DNA from: a virus | Direction: 5' to 3' (one strand) | Length of the DNA stretch: 64,000 bases | Virus record (IMG/VR): IMGVR_UViG_3300028920_000061 | Span: 17,023-81,022 of that record | In this document: in pieces, positions 1 to 7,543 of the stretch | Layout: each line of letters begins with the position of its first letter | How positions within the stretch are numbered: the stretch's first letter is position 1 | The notes under the pieces: model-generated | Seen by the model: only the letters and a program-made list of their open reading frames with translations | Database searches by the model: none | Told to the model about the DNA's origin: nothing | Position numbers and translations under genes: made by a program

Positions 1-18
1 ATGGAAGCGACATTGTAA
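1..18 (+). CDS. C-terminal end of an upstream gene (partial)
   Basis: The first 18 bases can be read as five codons ending in TAA at 16-18. That stop overlaps the next ATG as TAATG, the coupling style used throughout this plus-strand block. Too little remains to say what the protein is. Confidence 0.35.
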   Translation: MEATL

Positions 19-332
19 TGGGGATGATATCCTGGGTTGAGTGGCATAAGATTTGTGATAACGTATCCCAATGGACGTATCGTGTAGAGTCTTTATCTGA
101 AAAAATCATTTGGAACGAATTCAAGGCAAGATGCCAACTTCCAAATAACGCTGAGTTTCCAACCGATATCAGTACTACATGGAATAGTAAGCGTCATAAG
201 ATACCAATCGTATCTAATTATCCTGAAGAATGGACATGGAGAGAACTTTCTCAGATTGATCGCCACTGGGCCAAGCAAGCCTACCATTTAGCCAAATCCT
301 ACGGCTACGAATATGATAATTATTTGTTGTAG
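18..332 (+). CDS. Hypothetical protein, 104 aa
   Basis: Small soluble protein rich in Trp and aromatic residues, with no signal peptide, membrane segment or motif I recognise. The start at 18 overlaps the preceding stop (TAATG). A second in-frame ATG six bases later is equally possible. A gap of about 70 bases with an AT-rich promoter-like stretch follows before the ubiquitin-like operon, so this gene probably belongs to the upstream transcript. Function unknown. Confidence 0.6.
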   Translation: MGMISWVEWHKICDNVSQWTYRVESLSEKIIWNEFKARCQLPNNAEFPTDISTTWNSKRHKIPIVSNYPEEWTWRELSQIDRHWAKQAYHLAKSYGYEYDNYLL

Positions 333-339
333 TGTTATT

Positions 340-370
340 TCATTTTTGATTCTGTAATAATAATAGTAGA
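340..370 (+). promoter_or_regulatory. Possible promoter ahead of the ubiquitin-like operon
   Basis: The run TAATAATAATAG near 355-367 resembles the -10 part of the clearer promoters at 5786 and 18348 (TGGTATAAT..ATAATAG), but the TATAAT core is degenerate. It lies 35 to 50 bases before the start at 404. Weak evidence, inferred by similarity only. Confidence 0.3.
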
Positions 371-403
371 GATGTTTATCCGCTATTTTTTTATGAAGGA
401 GAA

Positions 404-2215
404 ATGATGTATGGATTTGTAGAAACGGATATTGCCGATATTTTGTTGGATCGTAACCTCATAGAGCCGTATGAAGAGTTTGCTACGACAAGCGGTGAGA
501 GGGTAGCTATGCTTGAAAAGGAAGATTTTCTTCTTGTAAAACAAATTTTGGTTCGCATGTGTGGAGAAGAAAAAGTTCAATTACTCAGTAGCGATGTCGT
601 TGGAATGTATATACTTCTTTATCCATATTGGATGCATGAGAATTTGTTTGACGCACTCACACCTGGCCCAGTAAAAGAATCTCCATTATATCTTGAGATA
701 CGAACTGAACCATCAACTTCACGATTTAACTGGGATAGTTTCATAATCTCTTTTAAAGAACTTTTGGATATAATTTTAACTGAAAATGAAGAATGTGACG
801 ATATTGATGAGGAAGAATCGACAGAAGAGGATCCAACGGAAGAAGAACAGGCCGTTCCGCCGAATTTCAATCCAGGCTACAGTTTTGCCAAAGATTTTTT
901 TAAATGTTATGATTTAGGATTCAGGGAAATAGAAATTGATAATATGCAATTTCTTATCCATTGGAATAGTAATATTCTGAACAAAACAGTGACGGAAATT
1001 GCTACACGGCTCAAGAAAAATGTAATTGTGCTTTCAGGATCGTGGTCTTCCAGAACTCAAGGTATTGAAAGGCATAAGGACGCGCTTAATCATGTTCTTA
1101 TCATACATACCAATCCGGATCATTTAAAATTTCTCTACCCGCCAATGGAAATGGAACATACGCTATTTGGGTATGAGTTGAGAAAGCTCGCTCAGATTCA
1201 TGGCAACAGTAGTGATATAAATCATGATCCAAACAATCCTCATCCTATCAGTCCTGTTTATTCTGATTTCGATTATGTATATCGAGATTATAAAACGGGT
1301 ATTGTCTGGGCGTTACAGAAGAATATGCAAATATTTTTCATGTTTGATTTGCTTGATGTTTCTGAAGACCTTCGATATATTGTACTTGAAGAATTGATTG
1401 ATCGATTTAATGGTGCACTTTCGTATGAAGAAATGGTAAAAAGAGATATTGAACATTTCAATATGAAATCTCAGTATATCAAGGAAGAGTTTCTGAGTAT
1501 GGCCATTAAAAATTCTAATAGCCTTATAGAAGAATTAAAAAATCAATATCTTTACGCAAAAGAACAATATGCTGAAGCTCTTGACAAGGCTATGGAGTTT
1601 GGAAAAGTAGCCCAGCGTCTTGAAGAAAATCTTGTCAGCCTTGATGAAGACAAGATTAAAAATAAAGAAGCTGAACGTTGTGAAAAAATGTTTGATGACG
1701 TTCTTAACATACCTAAGGTTGCCGCGATCAAATTAAAAGGAAGTGCCGTTCATGTTTACACGAAAAATATATATGTGAAGCATGATAAAGAAGGCACTTG
1801 GCATGATGTTGGTACGTTCAATATCGAAATAGGAATGTATGGGAATACTTATAACCCATCTAAAACTGTCAAGATATTTAACACCAAACATCAAATGCAT
1901 GCATTTAATTCACAAATGCAAGCCCCTCATGTATTCGATGATGGCCATTTATGTCATGGTAATTTAACTGCTGGTATGATTGATGCCTACAAAAGACGAG
2001 ATTTATACCAAATGATTTTGATGATTATCATGTTCCTTGAAAGTGCGAATCTTGACGATGCCGCTGGAGCCTATTTACCACGATGGCCTGAGGTTTCTGA
2101 AGAAATTGCCACACAACCTGAATCAGATGATAATGAAACAACGGTTGTGTTCCAAGAACAGACAGAAGAAGAAAAAGAATTTGATGAAATACTTGATATA
2201 CCAATTCACATATAG
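404..2215 (+). CDS. E2-like (UBC/RWD-fold) domain protein with acidic linker and coiled coil, 603 aa
   Basis: First gene of the ubiquitin-like operon; AAGGAG sits just before the ATG at 404. The N-terminal ~200 residues are unassigned and include a Glu/Asp-rich stretch around 125-150. A predicted coiled coil covers about 365-425. The C-terminal part, about 430-565, looks like an E2/RWD fold: beta strands, then a PHVFDDGHLCHGNL segment, then helices. That segment resembles the HPN...C active-site stretch of E2 enzymes and puts the candidate thioester cysteine at Cys517. By family knowledge such a protein would carry an activated ubiquitin-like protein to a target. The long N-terminal region could choose targets. 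Related bacterial E2-like families occur beside E1, JAB and Ubl genes, as here. Exact Pfam family not determined. Confidence 0.65.
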   Translation: MMYGFVETDIADILLDRNLIEPYEEFATTSGERVAMLEKEDFLLVKQILVRMCGEEKVQLLSSDVVGMYILLYPYWMHENLFDALTPGPVKESPLYLEIRTEPSTSRFNWDSFIISFKELLDIILTENEECDDIDEEESTEEDPTEEEQAVPPNFNPGYSFAKDFFKCYDLGFREIEIDNMQFLIHWNSNILNKTVTEIATRLKKNVIVLSGSWSSRTQGIERHKDALNHVLIIHTNPDHLKFLYPPMEMEHTLFGYELRKLAQIHGNSSDINHDPNNPHPISPVYSDFDYVYRDYKTGIVWALQKNMQIFFMFDLLDVSEDLRYIVLEELIDRFNGALSYEEMVKRDIEHFNMKSQYIKEEFLSMAIKNSNSLIEELKNQYLYAKEQYAEALDKAMEFGKVAQRLEENLVSLDEDKIKNKEAERCEKMFDDVLNIPKVAAIKLKGSAVHVYTKNIYVKHDKEGTWHDVGTFNIEIGMYGNTYNPSKTVKIFNTKHQMHAFNSQMQAPHVFDDGHLCHGNLTAGMIDAYKRRDLYQMILMIIMFLESANLDDAAGAYLPRWPEVSEEIATQPESDDNETTVVFQEQTEEEKEFDEILDIPIHI

Positions 2216-2223
2216 GAGGTATC

Positions 2224-3348
2224 GTGCAAATACGATTTTCTCGTGGTACTGGTGTCACTATTGACACTGTTCCGACTCAACTTCTTACATGGGCACAGCG
2301 ATGGTGGGTTGCGGATGATGGCGATTTCTGTCTTCGGTCAGCAATGCCTACAGAGCCTATCAGTAAAACTTTGACAGAAAATGGGTTCAACAATTTCTAT
2401 TATGATGATATCACTAATGTGGTAGCCATCGGTCAAAACATCACTGAAGAACATGTCAATACAGCAAGAGCGGTTGCTGAGGGCGGTGAAGCCGCGCCGG
2501 CTACCCCAAGACCCGTCGCTGCTTTAGAAACTGATATGGGTGAAGTTGAGCCCCTCCAAAGAGAAGAGGAGCCAGTAGAAGGCGTTGATTACGAAATTGA
2601 ACCGGAAGAAGAAGATGACCCCGATGGTGAGGATGAAGACGATCTCGAACGTCCATTCACTCCACATCTTGATCCGGTTGTTGACATCAATAACGATGAA
2701 ATTCTCAAACGCCTTCCACCAATGCTTCGTATGGAAGAAGCAAGCGCAATCAAACTGTATTGTGACAAGCTTCGTGAATACGAACGTGTCTGGAGTCAGG
2801 CGATCACAATGAAGAGAATAATTAACGAGATGATGACCAAAATCGATGAAAACGTCCTTCTGAAAACGGTACGTGACGATATCTCGTATCTTCAGGAAAA
2901 ATGCGATGATGTTGAATCAGTACGGTTTGGAACCGGTGTCAGAGAGTATAATCTGGTTATCACAACCAAAGAAATCATTACAGACGACCAGGAAAAGTAC
3001 GGTCGGCGCAGGCTTGGTGCAATGAGGATCACAATTGATTTGAGATACCTGTATGCTCAAACACCTCCTGGATCGAACTATACCAAAGCGATTGAAATAC
3101 AAAATCTCGACCGGCACCCAAGATTTGGTGGTACTTATTGGGATTGTGGCCATGTGCATCATGAAGATGAAGGTTCTACAATGAGCGCCTGCTTCGGTGG
3201 ATATTACCAACACATATTCGAAGCGTTCGTATCACGGAACCTTCCGATGCTGTTCGATACAATCATACGTTTTATCAAGCGTCCATACGAAATGGATGAA
3301 TGGGGTTGTAAGGTACGCCTCTTTCCGGAGGTAACCAGTGAATCCTGA
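2224..3348 (+). CDS. Second E2-like domain protein, 374 aa
   Basis: GTG start at 2224 preceded by AGGAGG, nine bases after the previous stop. Layout: a small N-terminal domain (1-75), an Ala/Pro then very acidic linker (~85-150), a helical segment (~165-225), and a C-terminal E2-like domain (~235-374). The last holds an HPRFGG segment, then GHVHHEDEG, then SACFGGY, with Cys323 as candidate active cysteine. The layout (acidic linker, helix, C-terminal E2-like fold with H-P...G..C.G) parallels the 603-aa neighbour, so the two are probably diverged paralogues or act as a pair. One could be inactive or act as a ligase-like scaffold. The stop overlaps the JAB gene start, indicating translational coupling. 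Confidence 0.6.
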   Translation: MQIRFSRGTGVTIDTVPTQLLTWAQRWWVADDGDFCLRSAMPTEPISKTLTENGFNNFYYDDITNVVAIGQNITEEHVNTARAVAEGGEAAPATPRPVAALETDMGEVEPLQREEEPVEGVDYEIEPEEEDDPDGEDEDDLERPFTPHLDPVVDINNDEILKRLPPMLRMEEASAIKLYCDKLREYERVWSQAITMKRIINEMMTKIDENVLLKTVRDDISYLQEKCDDVESVRFGTGVREYNLVITTKEIITDDQEKYGRRRLGAMRITIDLRYLYAQTPPGSNYTKAIEIQNLDRHPRFGGTYWDCGHVHHEDEGSTMSACFGGYYQHIFEAFVSRNLPMLFDTIIRFIKRPYEMDEWGCKVRLFPEVTSES

Positions 3349-4315
3349 TTCAAGAAAATGCTCATGGTCGTTTCTTTCCGAAAGGACGGAAACGGCCCCT
3401 AATATTCAATTTACACCAAAGGCCTTGAAATGGATCAAGGCGATGGTTGAAGAACATAGTGAAGAAGTTGGCTTTCTTGGTATTGTTAGAGAGGTTGATT
3501 CTTCATATGTCATTGATGAAATATTCTATCCGAAACATTGCCTTGCTACTTCATCAACATGTGAAATAGCGCCCGAAGGTGAAGTAGAATTGGCGCAATA
3601 TCTGATTGATAATAACAGGGTAGAAGATGTTGCTCGAGTCAGATTTTGGGGTCATTCTCATCATACGATGGGAACAACGCCGTCTGGCCAGGATGACGAT
3701 CAGGCATTACAAAAAATGAATAATAACGGTGCGTATTTCGTTCGCGCCATATGCAACAAAAAAGGCGAAATGTCAGTTTCATTCTTTGATCATGAACGAC
3801 AACTCAAATTTGAGAATGTCAAATGGTCGATATGTGAAAACTACGACGAAATTCTCGCCAATGTTATTTGCGCCACAAATATGGAATCAAATAGTAAGGG
3901 GAAAGTTCAAGCCATACGTGCTGCTATCTCTGCACAAATTGATTACAAAGATGACGAATACAAAAAGATTACCGAAAAAGTGAAAGAGCTCAAAAAGAAA
4001 AATCTCCCGGCATCCGAAACAAGGGGGTTGGCTCGGCAACCATACCAGAGAGGGGTTATACATAGCCCCGGACATTATCCAAACGACATCCTTCCCGGGT
4101 TCCAGCAAGATATGTTCGATGATGATTGGCCCCCGTATGGTCCTGAATTCTATCGGAACAACGCTGGGCAGATGCCTTATCAACGCCGGCAAAGTAATTT
4201 TCCAAAAGTGAATGGTGCAAGAAAAAACAAAAGAAAAAAAAATCGAAACGGGGCTCTTTTGTCCGATAAGGAAATAGATTCGGTTGTTTCAGAGGCATGG
4301 GAGGGTGGATTATGA
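3338..4315 (+). CDS. JAB/JAMM metalloprotease (deubiquitinase-like), 325 aa
   Basis: GTG start at 3338 after CCGGAGG; overlaps the preceding gene by 11 bases. The JAMM signature is complete: H106-S-H108, seven residues, S116, two residues, D119 (HSHHTMGTTPSGQD), with an upstream acidic EEVGFLGIV segment supplying the expected glutamate. This is a zinc-dependent isopeptidase/processing-protease fold. The C-terminal ~120 residues are Pro/Gly/Asn-rich and then very basic (KNKRKKNRN), and may bind nucleic acid or a partner. In this operon it probably trims the two-domain Ubl precursor, removes the modifier from targets, or both. The stop overlaps the E1 gene (ATGA). Confidence 0.85.
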   Translation: MNPDSRKCSWSFLSERTETAPNIQFTPKALKWIKAMVEEHSEEVGFLGIVREVDSSYVIDEIFYPKHCLATSSTCEIAPEGEVELAQYLIDNNRVEDVARVRFWGHSHHTMGTTPSGQDDDQALQKMNNNGAYFVRAICNKKGEMSVSFFDHERQLKFENVKWSICENYDEILANVICATNMESNSKGKVQAIRAAISAQIDYKDDEYKKITEKVKELKKKNLPASETRGLARQPYQRGVIHSPGHYPNDILPGFQQDMFDDDWPPYGPEFYRNNAGQMPYQRRQSNFPKVNGARKNKRKKNRNGALLSDKEIDSVVSEAWEGGL

Positions 4316-5070
4316 TCGACTATCTCAGGCAGCTTGATCTGCTAGACCCGAAACAGATCGGCAATCGTTCTGTCAGCCTGATTGGGGCAGGAGCTACGGG
4401 TTCGCACATTGCATGGTATCTCGCTCAGCTCGGGTGGGGTGCTTCAAATCAAGGTCAAGGCATTCTCAAGGTATTTGATGACGACACAATTGAAGGTCAC
4501 AATCTGGCTAACCAGATATACTGGCCGGAGCATGTCGGCAAGCTGAAAGTCGAAGCTCTCAAAGATATGATAATCAAGAAGTTTGGGTTTGAAATAGAAA
4601 CCCATCCTGAAAAGGTTACTGACCAGAGAAACGACGTTGCAGCAAAATATGTATTTCTTCTTACGGACACCATGAGCAGCCGTGAAGAAATATTTGAGAA
4701 ATGTCTTCATTTCCAATTCGCAACAGACTTGGTGATTGAAACCCGGATGGGTTTGCGAGACGGTCGGGTCTACGCATTCAATCCGAACGATCCTAACCAT
4801 ATTGAGGAATGGAAAAAAACGCTCTATAAGGATGAGGAGGCGTCTGCGTCACTCTGTGGTGCAAGCGCATCCATTATATCCACTGTAACTTTCCTGTCAT
4901 CGCTTGCGGTCTGCCGGCTTGTGCAGCATTTCAATTGCAACTATGGGAGCGACACTCTCCGTGAGGAGGGTAAACCAATGAGGATGTGGAACGAAGTCCA
5001 CTTCTCCCTGTACCCCGAAGCAATGATGTTGCGCCAATTCGGTGAGGCTAAAGAGCCAATAATTTTCTGA
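4312..5070 (+). CDS. ThiF/MoeB/E1-like ubiquitin-activating enzyme, 252 aa
   Basis: The start at 4312 is preferred over an in-frame ATG at 4297 because GGGAGGG precedes it and it overlaps the JAB stop as ATGA. A Rossmann nucleotide-binding loop, GAGATG (25-30), is followed by the DDDTIEGHNLANQ segment (56-68) typical of the ATP/Mg site of ThiF-fold enzymes. A cysteine at 182 in SLCGASAS is the best candidate for the thioester cysteine. No CxxC zinc pairs are seen. Expected reaction: adenylation of the C-terminus of the Ubl encoded next, then handover to the E2-like proteins. The single-domain size resembles bacterial ThiF-family E1s and not eukaryotic E1s. Confidence 0.85.
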   Translation: MIDYLRQLDLLDPKQIGNRSVSLIGAGATGSHIAWYLAQLGWGASNQGQGILKVFDDDTIEGHNLANQIYWPEHVGKLKVEALKDMIIKKFGFEIETHPEKVTDQRNDVAAKYVFLLTDTMSSREEIFEKCLHFQFATDLVIETRMGLRDGRVYAFNPNDPNHIEEWKKTLYKDEEASASLCGASASIISTVTFLSSLAVCRLVQHFNCNYGSDTLREEGKPMRMWNEVHFSLYPEAMMLRQFGEAKEPIIF

Positions 5071-5086
5071 CGGAAGGTTTTATCAG

Positions 5087-5554
5087 ATGGTTATCGTTCA
5101 GCTCGTTAAGGTCGGATCTGAGGTCCGTTCTTTCGACATTTCAGACAATCCCACTCTCGGCAACCTGCTTCGCATAGCTGATGAGTCTTTCACTCCCAAT
5201 ACCATTACTATCAATGCCCAGAACGTTGTCAGTGAAAACACCACCCTCCGTGATGGAGACCGTGTTTTTATTGGTAACAAGGTCAAGGGAAATACTCCCT
5301 ATATTGTTGAGTTTATCCGACTCGGGCAGGCTGAGGTCGTTCGCATATCCACTGAGGGTAGTGCAACCATTGGTGACTGCATCAATATGATGAGTGACAC
5401 CAATCGGAACTATTTTATTGGTGGTGATGGAAACGATGTTTTTCAATACCAAATAAGCGGCGTTACCAAACAGTCCAGTGATATTGTTCCTTTGCCATCC
5501 CAGGAGGGCGGAACAGTTCGTGTTATCTGCGCGACGAAGGTAAAAGGCAATTAA
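5087..5554 (+). CDS. Tandem ubiquitin-like (beta-grasp) modifier precursor, 155 aa
   Basis: ATG at 5087, 16 bases after the E1 stop. Two beta-grasp-like units can be read: residues 1-69 and 70-155. Each begins with alternating beta strands (VIVQLVKVGSEVRSFDIS; YIVEFIRLGQAEVVRIS), then a short helix, then a strand. Both end with the same five residues, KVKGN, the second at the very C-terminus. MoaD/ThiS and ubiquitin end in GG; here it is GN. The identical ends suggest a poly-ubiquitin-like precursor cut after each unit, presumably by the JAB protease, though this is inference. Bacterial multi-ubiquitin proteins in E1-E2-JAB operons are the nearest known parallel. Confidence 0.75.
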   Translation: MVIVQLVKVGSEVRSFDISDNPTLGNLLRIADESFTPNTITINAQNVVSENTTLRDGDRVFIGNKVKGNTPYIVEFIRLGQAEVVRISTEGSATIGDCINMMSDTNRNYFIGGDGNDVFQYQISGVTKQSSDIVPLPSQEGGTVRVICATKVKGN

Positions 5555-5577
5555 GTCGCCACTTTAATAAGCAGATT

Positions 5578-5605
5578 AACCGGCGATGAGAAATCATCGC
5601 CGGTT
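5578..5605 (+). terminator. Strong stem-loop after the ubiquitin-like operon
   Basis: An 11-bp perfect stem (AACCGGCGATG / CATCGCCGGTT) with a 6-nt loop lies 24 bases after the Ubl stop. No U-tract follows, so it may be a processing or stabilising structure and not an intrinsic terminator. Confidence 0.5.
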
Positions 5606-5662
5606 CTATACTGCAGAAAGGAGTAGGCATGTTTCTAACTTTAACCCATCCTCGGAGGTATT

Positions 5663-5785
5663 GTGTTTCATCGAATTTTCCAAAGCGCAAAAGGGGAAAA
5701 CAACAACCCTACTAGATTGGTGAAACTTGCTACAATTATAAAATCATTTGTGGGCCGCGGCCCCGCAAGGGGTCGCCCATTTTAG
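5663..5785 (+). CDS. Possible small basic protein, 40 aa
   Basis: GTG start with GGAGGTATT in front, the same spacing as the E2-like gene at 2224. The 40-residue product is basic and ends in a Gly/Arg/Pro-rich tail. An overlapping alternative in another frame starts at ATG 5629 after AAAGGAG and gives 28 basic residues ending at 5715. The 3' end of the 40-aa frame coincides with a GC-rich hairpin, which argues against it. At most one is likely real. Confidence 0.3.
   Translation: MFHRIFQSAKGENNNPTRLVKLATIIKSFVGRGPARGRPF
5752..5783 (+). terminator. Probable terminator hairpin with GCAA loop
   Basis: A GC-rich stem (GGGC..GGCCCC / GGGGTC..GCCC) closed by GCAA is followed by ATTTT. It lies directly upstream of the promoter at 5786 and would end the ubiquitin-like operon. 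Confidence 0.5.
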
Positions 5786-5822
5786 CCGTTAGTTAAATAA
5801 AAAATATGGTATAATAATAATA
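5786..5822 (+). promoter_or_regulatory. Phage promoter, extended -10 type
   Basis: CCGTTAG, then about 17 bases, then ATGGTATAAT (TG-N-TATAAT extended -10 at 5807-5815) and ATAATAG. The same arrangement recurs at 18348 and 18811, which supports a phage-specific promoter class. It lies 25 bases ahead of the start codon at 5847. Confidence 0.7.
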
Positions 5823-5846
5823 GAAAACTTTAACAAAGGAGAAGTT

Positions 5847-6668
5847 ATGAAACGCCTTTTTATTATTCTTATGCTTGCTGCTACTGCATTTTCTTATGAT
5901 TCAACATGGGCTCATGCCAAATTTGAATTATCCGCCGCAGTACCAGAATGGTTTTTTCGTCAACATGATACGCTGGTAACATGGAATTACCCTGTTCATG
6001 AGTTTGATTCAGTATGGTACGTCAAAAAACATGTTAACAGCATATCATCATGTTTTGTATCAGATACTTATACACAAATTACCATTAATATTTGTGATAG
6101 TATGGAATTTTCTCAGCGACTTTTTGATGAATCAATTAGTTATGATGAAGATGATTACGGTTTTCATTACAGATCAATGGTCAAGTTATACTTTTTAAGA
6201 ACCGATTTTCAAATGGATAAAGTTTGGTATTGGTTCAGAACAGTTCGTAAACCTCTCGAAAGTTCTCGAACAGATACTATCCCATGGTATAATTATGGAT
6301 GGAGTTGGGACAATAATATCTATGTTCAAGGATTGCGAATTGTTAATAACGACGACGATACGTTGTTATATAGAGTTCCAATAGGATGTAGAATTTGTGA
6401 CCACCTTCTTGTCAAAGGCTTTGTAATGAATATTGATAGCGTTGGCGATCTCGTTTTTGTATATAATCGGTATAATGATTTTCAAAAATTTGACGGCTGG
6501 GAAAATCGTCTTACCATTTTACCAAAAAGGGAAGATATAGTTTCCACCAGCATGCCACAGACGCTTGCACCGTATCGTTTTCAAAATATTTTTCATGAAT
6601 TTGACGCTTTAGGTAGATTAGTTAGAGAAAAGCGTCAATGGCAAATCGTTTTTAAAAAGGCGCATTGA
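5847..6668 (+). CDS. Exported hypothetical protein, 273 aa
   Basis: AAAGGAG precedes the ATG. The N-terminus is a textbook Sec signal peptide: MKR, a hydrophobic stretch (LFIILMLAATAFS), and a likely cleavage site near residues 20-24. The mature part is rich in Tyr, Trp, Asp and Phe, looks like all-beta secreted material, and has two cysteines close together (CRIC). It has its own promoter and a terminator overlapping its stop codon, so it is a stand-alone unit. An exported phage protein could act on the host envelope, for example in superinfection exclusion or lysis control, but nothing in the sequence shows which. Confidence 0.7.
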   Translation: MKRLFIILMLAATAFSYDSTWAHAKFELSAAVPEWFFRQHDTLVTWNYPVHEFDSVWYVKKHVNSISSCFVSDTYTQITINICDSMEFSQRLFDESISYDEDDYGFHYRSMVKLYFLRTDFQMDKVWYWFRTVRKPLESSRTDTIPWYNYGWSWDNNIYVQGLRIVNNDDDTLLYRVPIGCRICDHLLVKGFVMNIDSVGDLVFVYNRYNDFQKFDGWENRLTILPKREDIVSTSMPQTLAPYRFQNIFHEFDALGRLVREKRQWQIVFKKAH

Positions 6669-6682
6669 TATGCGCCTTTTTT
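6654..6682 (+). terminator. Intrinsic terminator overlapping the stop codon
   Basis: AAGGCGCAT, loop TGAT (which contains the TGA stop), ATGCGCCTT, then a run of T. A compact rho-independent terminator that shares bases with the end of the exported-protein gene. Confidence 0.85.
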
Positions 6683-6683
6683 A

Positions 6684-6712
6684 GTTATTTGTCAATAGAT
6701 TGTGGTATAGAA
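6684..6712 (+). promoter_or_regulatory. Probable promoter, variant of the 5786 type
   Basis: GTTATT, 16 bases, then TGTGGTATAGAAAT matches the TGGTATAAT core of the other promoters. It sits 20 bases before the ribosome binding site of the gene starting at 6733. Confidence 0.45.
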
Positions 6713-6732
6713 ATTATGAAAGGAGATTAGCT

Positions 6733-7008
6733 ATGCCAACAGCGTATATTATTTGTGATAACGATTCGGCACTTCATGTTGTTATGGGTAATGACAAGGA
6801 TAAGGCCGCCGACGATCATTATGCTGAACAAGTCAAGAAGAAAATAGCTGACCACGAACGGGAGCAATGCAAGAAGCATTATGGCAATAGTGGTTGGGAA
6901 GAGGTATTCAAACGACATTTTTTTCATATTAACAGGGTTACTGCAGAGGAAGCGCCTAATGAACAAGACTCTCATCATCAACATAAGCATGAGAATACGA
7001 TTGGATGA
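6733..7008 (+). CDS. Hypothetical protein, 91 aa
   Basis: I take ATG 6733 because AAAGGAG lies eight bases ahead. The in-frame ATG at 6700 lies inside the promoter-like stretch. The protein is highly charged and His-rich at the C-terminus (SHHQHKHEN), with no membrane segment or known motif. Its end overlaps the next small gene by 50 bases. Function unknown. Confidence 0.6.
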   Translation: MPTAYIICDNDSALHVVMGNDKDKAADDHYAEQVKKKIADHEREQCKKHYGNSGWEEVFKRHFFHINRVTAEEAPNEQDSHHQHKHENTIG

Positions 7009-7123
7009 AGATGTGCAAATCCATGAAGTACTCCAAAACGCCGCCATCAGCTTTCAAGATACTACTGGGAAAGCAGATATCGACGAAGCACATATTTTAG
7101 ATTATTCAGAAGTAGAACACTAG
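6959..7123 (+). CDS. Small acidic hypothetical protein, 54 aa
   Basis: The start at 6959 is chosen because AGAGGA lies seven bases upstream. The frame is +1 relative to the preceding gene, which it overlaps. The product is acidic in its C-terminal half (Asp/Glu/His). Its last codon is 17 bases before the tmRNA. A frameshifted extension of the 91-aa protein is an alternative, but no slippery sequence stands out. Confidence 0.4.
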   Translation: MNKTLIINISMRIRLDEDVQIHEVLQNAAISFQDTTGKADIDEAHILDYSEVEH

Positions 7124-7139
7124 AGTGTATTCAAACTAT

Positions 7140-7543
7140 GGGCCCGCACTTGGGTTTCGATGTGGGTACTGAATCATATGTAGCATGCCGAGGACGACGG
7201 TTGGCCTCGTTAATCATCCGTCAAAACAACAACTGCCAAAAACGACGGTTGTGCAATGGGCGCTGAGTTCGCAATCCAGTTCGCTGAGATTTGCAACCTG
7301 GCGACCGCACCAGCGCTGGTCTAAAGACCGGCAAACATCACTGATTGACGCCGATATGGCAGTGGTGTAAAACATCGGCTGGACGGAGAGAGGGTCGAAC
7401 TCTCTGTTGAGATAAGACTAGAGTTCCAGTATAGCTGCCGTGTTCAGTAGACGGAACTGACAATAGAAATGGACCGGATAAGCATGTAGAAGCGTGTGTG
7501 GATGTATTTACAGACATCGGTTCGATTCCGATCGGGTCCACCA
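7140..7543 (+). ncRNA. ssrA: Transfer-messenger RNA (tmRNA)
   Basis: One-piece tmRNA of 404 nt with CCA encoded at 7541-7543. The 5' end GGGCCCG pairs with CGGGTCC at the 3' end over seven positions, including the G3-U70 wobble that marks alanine acceptors. The 5' domain carries the tmRNA-specific GGTTTCGATGTGGG. The 3' domain has TAAGCATGTAG, very close to the E. coli tmRNA, and a proper T arm (ATCGG TTCGATT CCGAT). After the 5' domain, GCATGCCGAGG..CGGTTGGCCTCG matches the conserved pseudoknot region. It would rescue stalled ribosomes together with host SmpB and tag peptides for proteolysis. The ORFs seen across it are shadows. An intrinsic terminator follows five bases later. Confidence 0.95.
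7235..7324 (+). other. Proposed tmRNA tag reading frame (29 codons)
   Basis: The resume codon is proposed as GCC at 7235, aligned with the E. coli context in which an alanine codon is followed by AAACGACG (here GCC AAA AAC GAC). The frame then runs 29 codons to TAA at 7322-7324. The tag begins AKNDGC and ends APALV, a hydrophobic end like other ssrA degrons. It is long compared with the 10-residue E. coli tag, though long tags are known. The resume site is inferred by alignment only. Confidence 0.55.
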
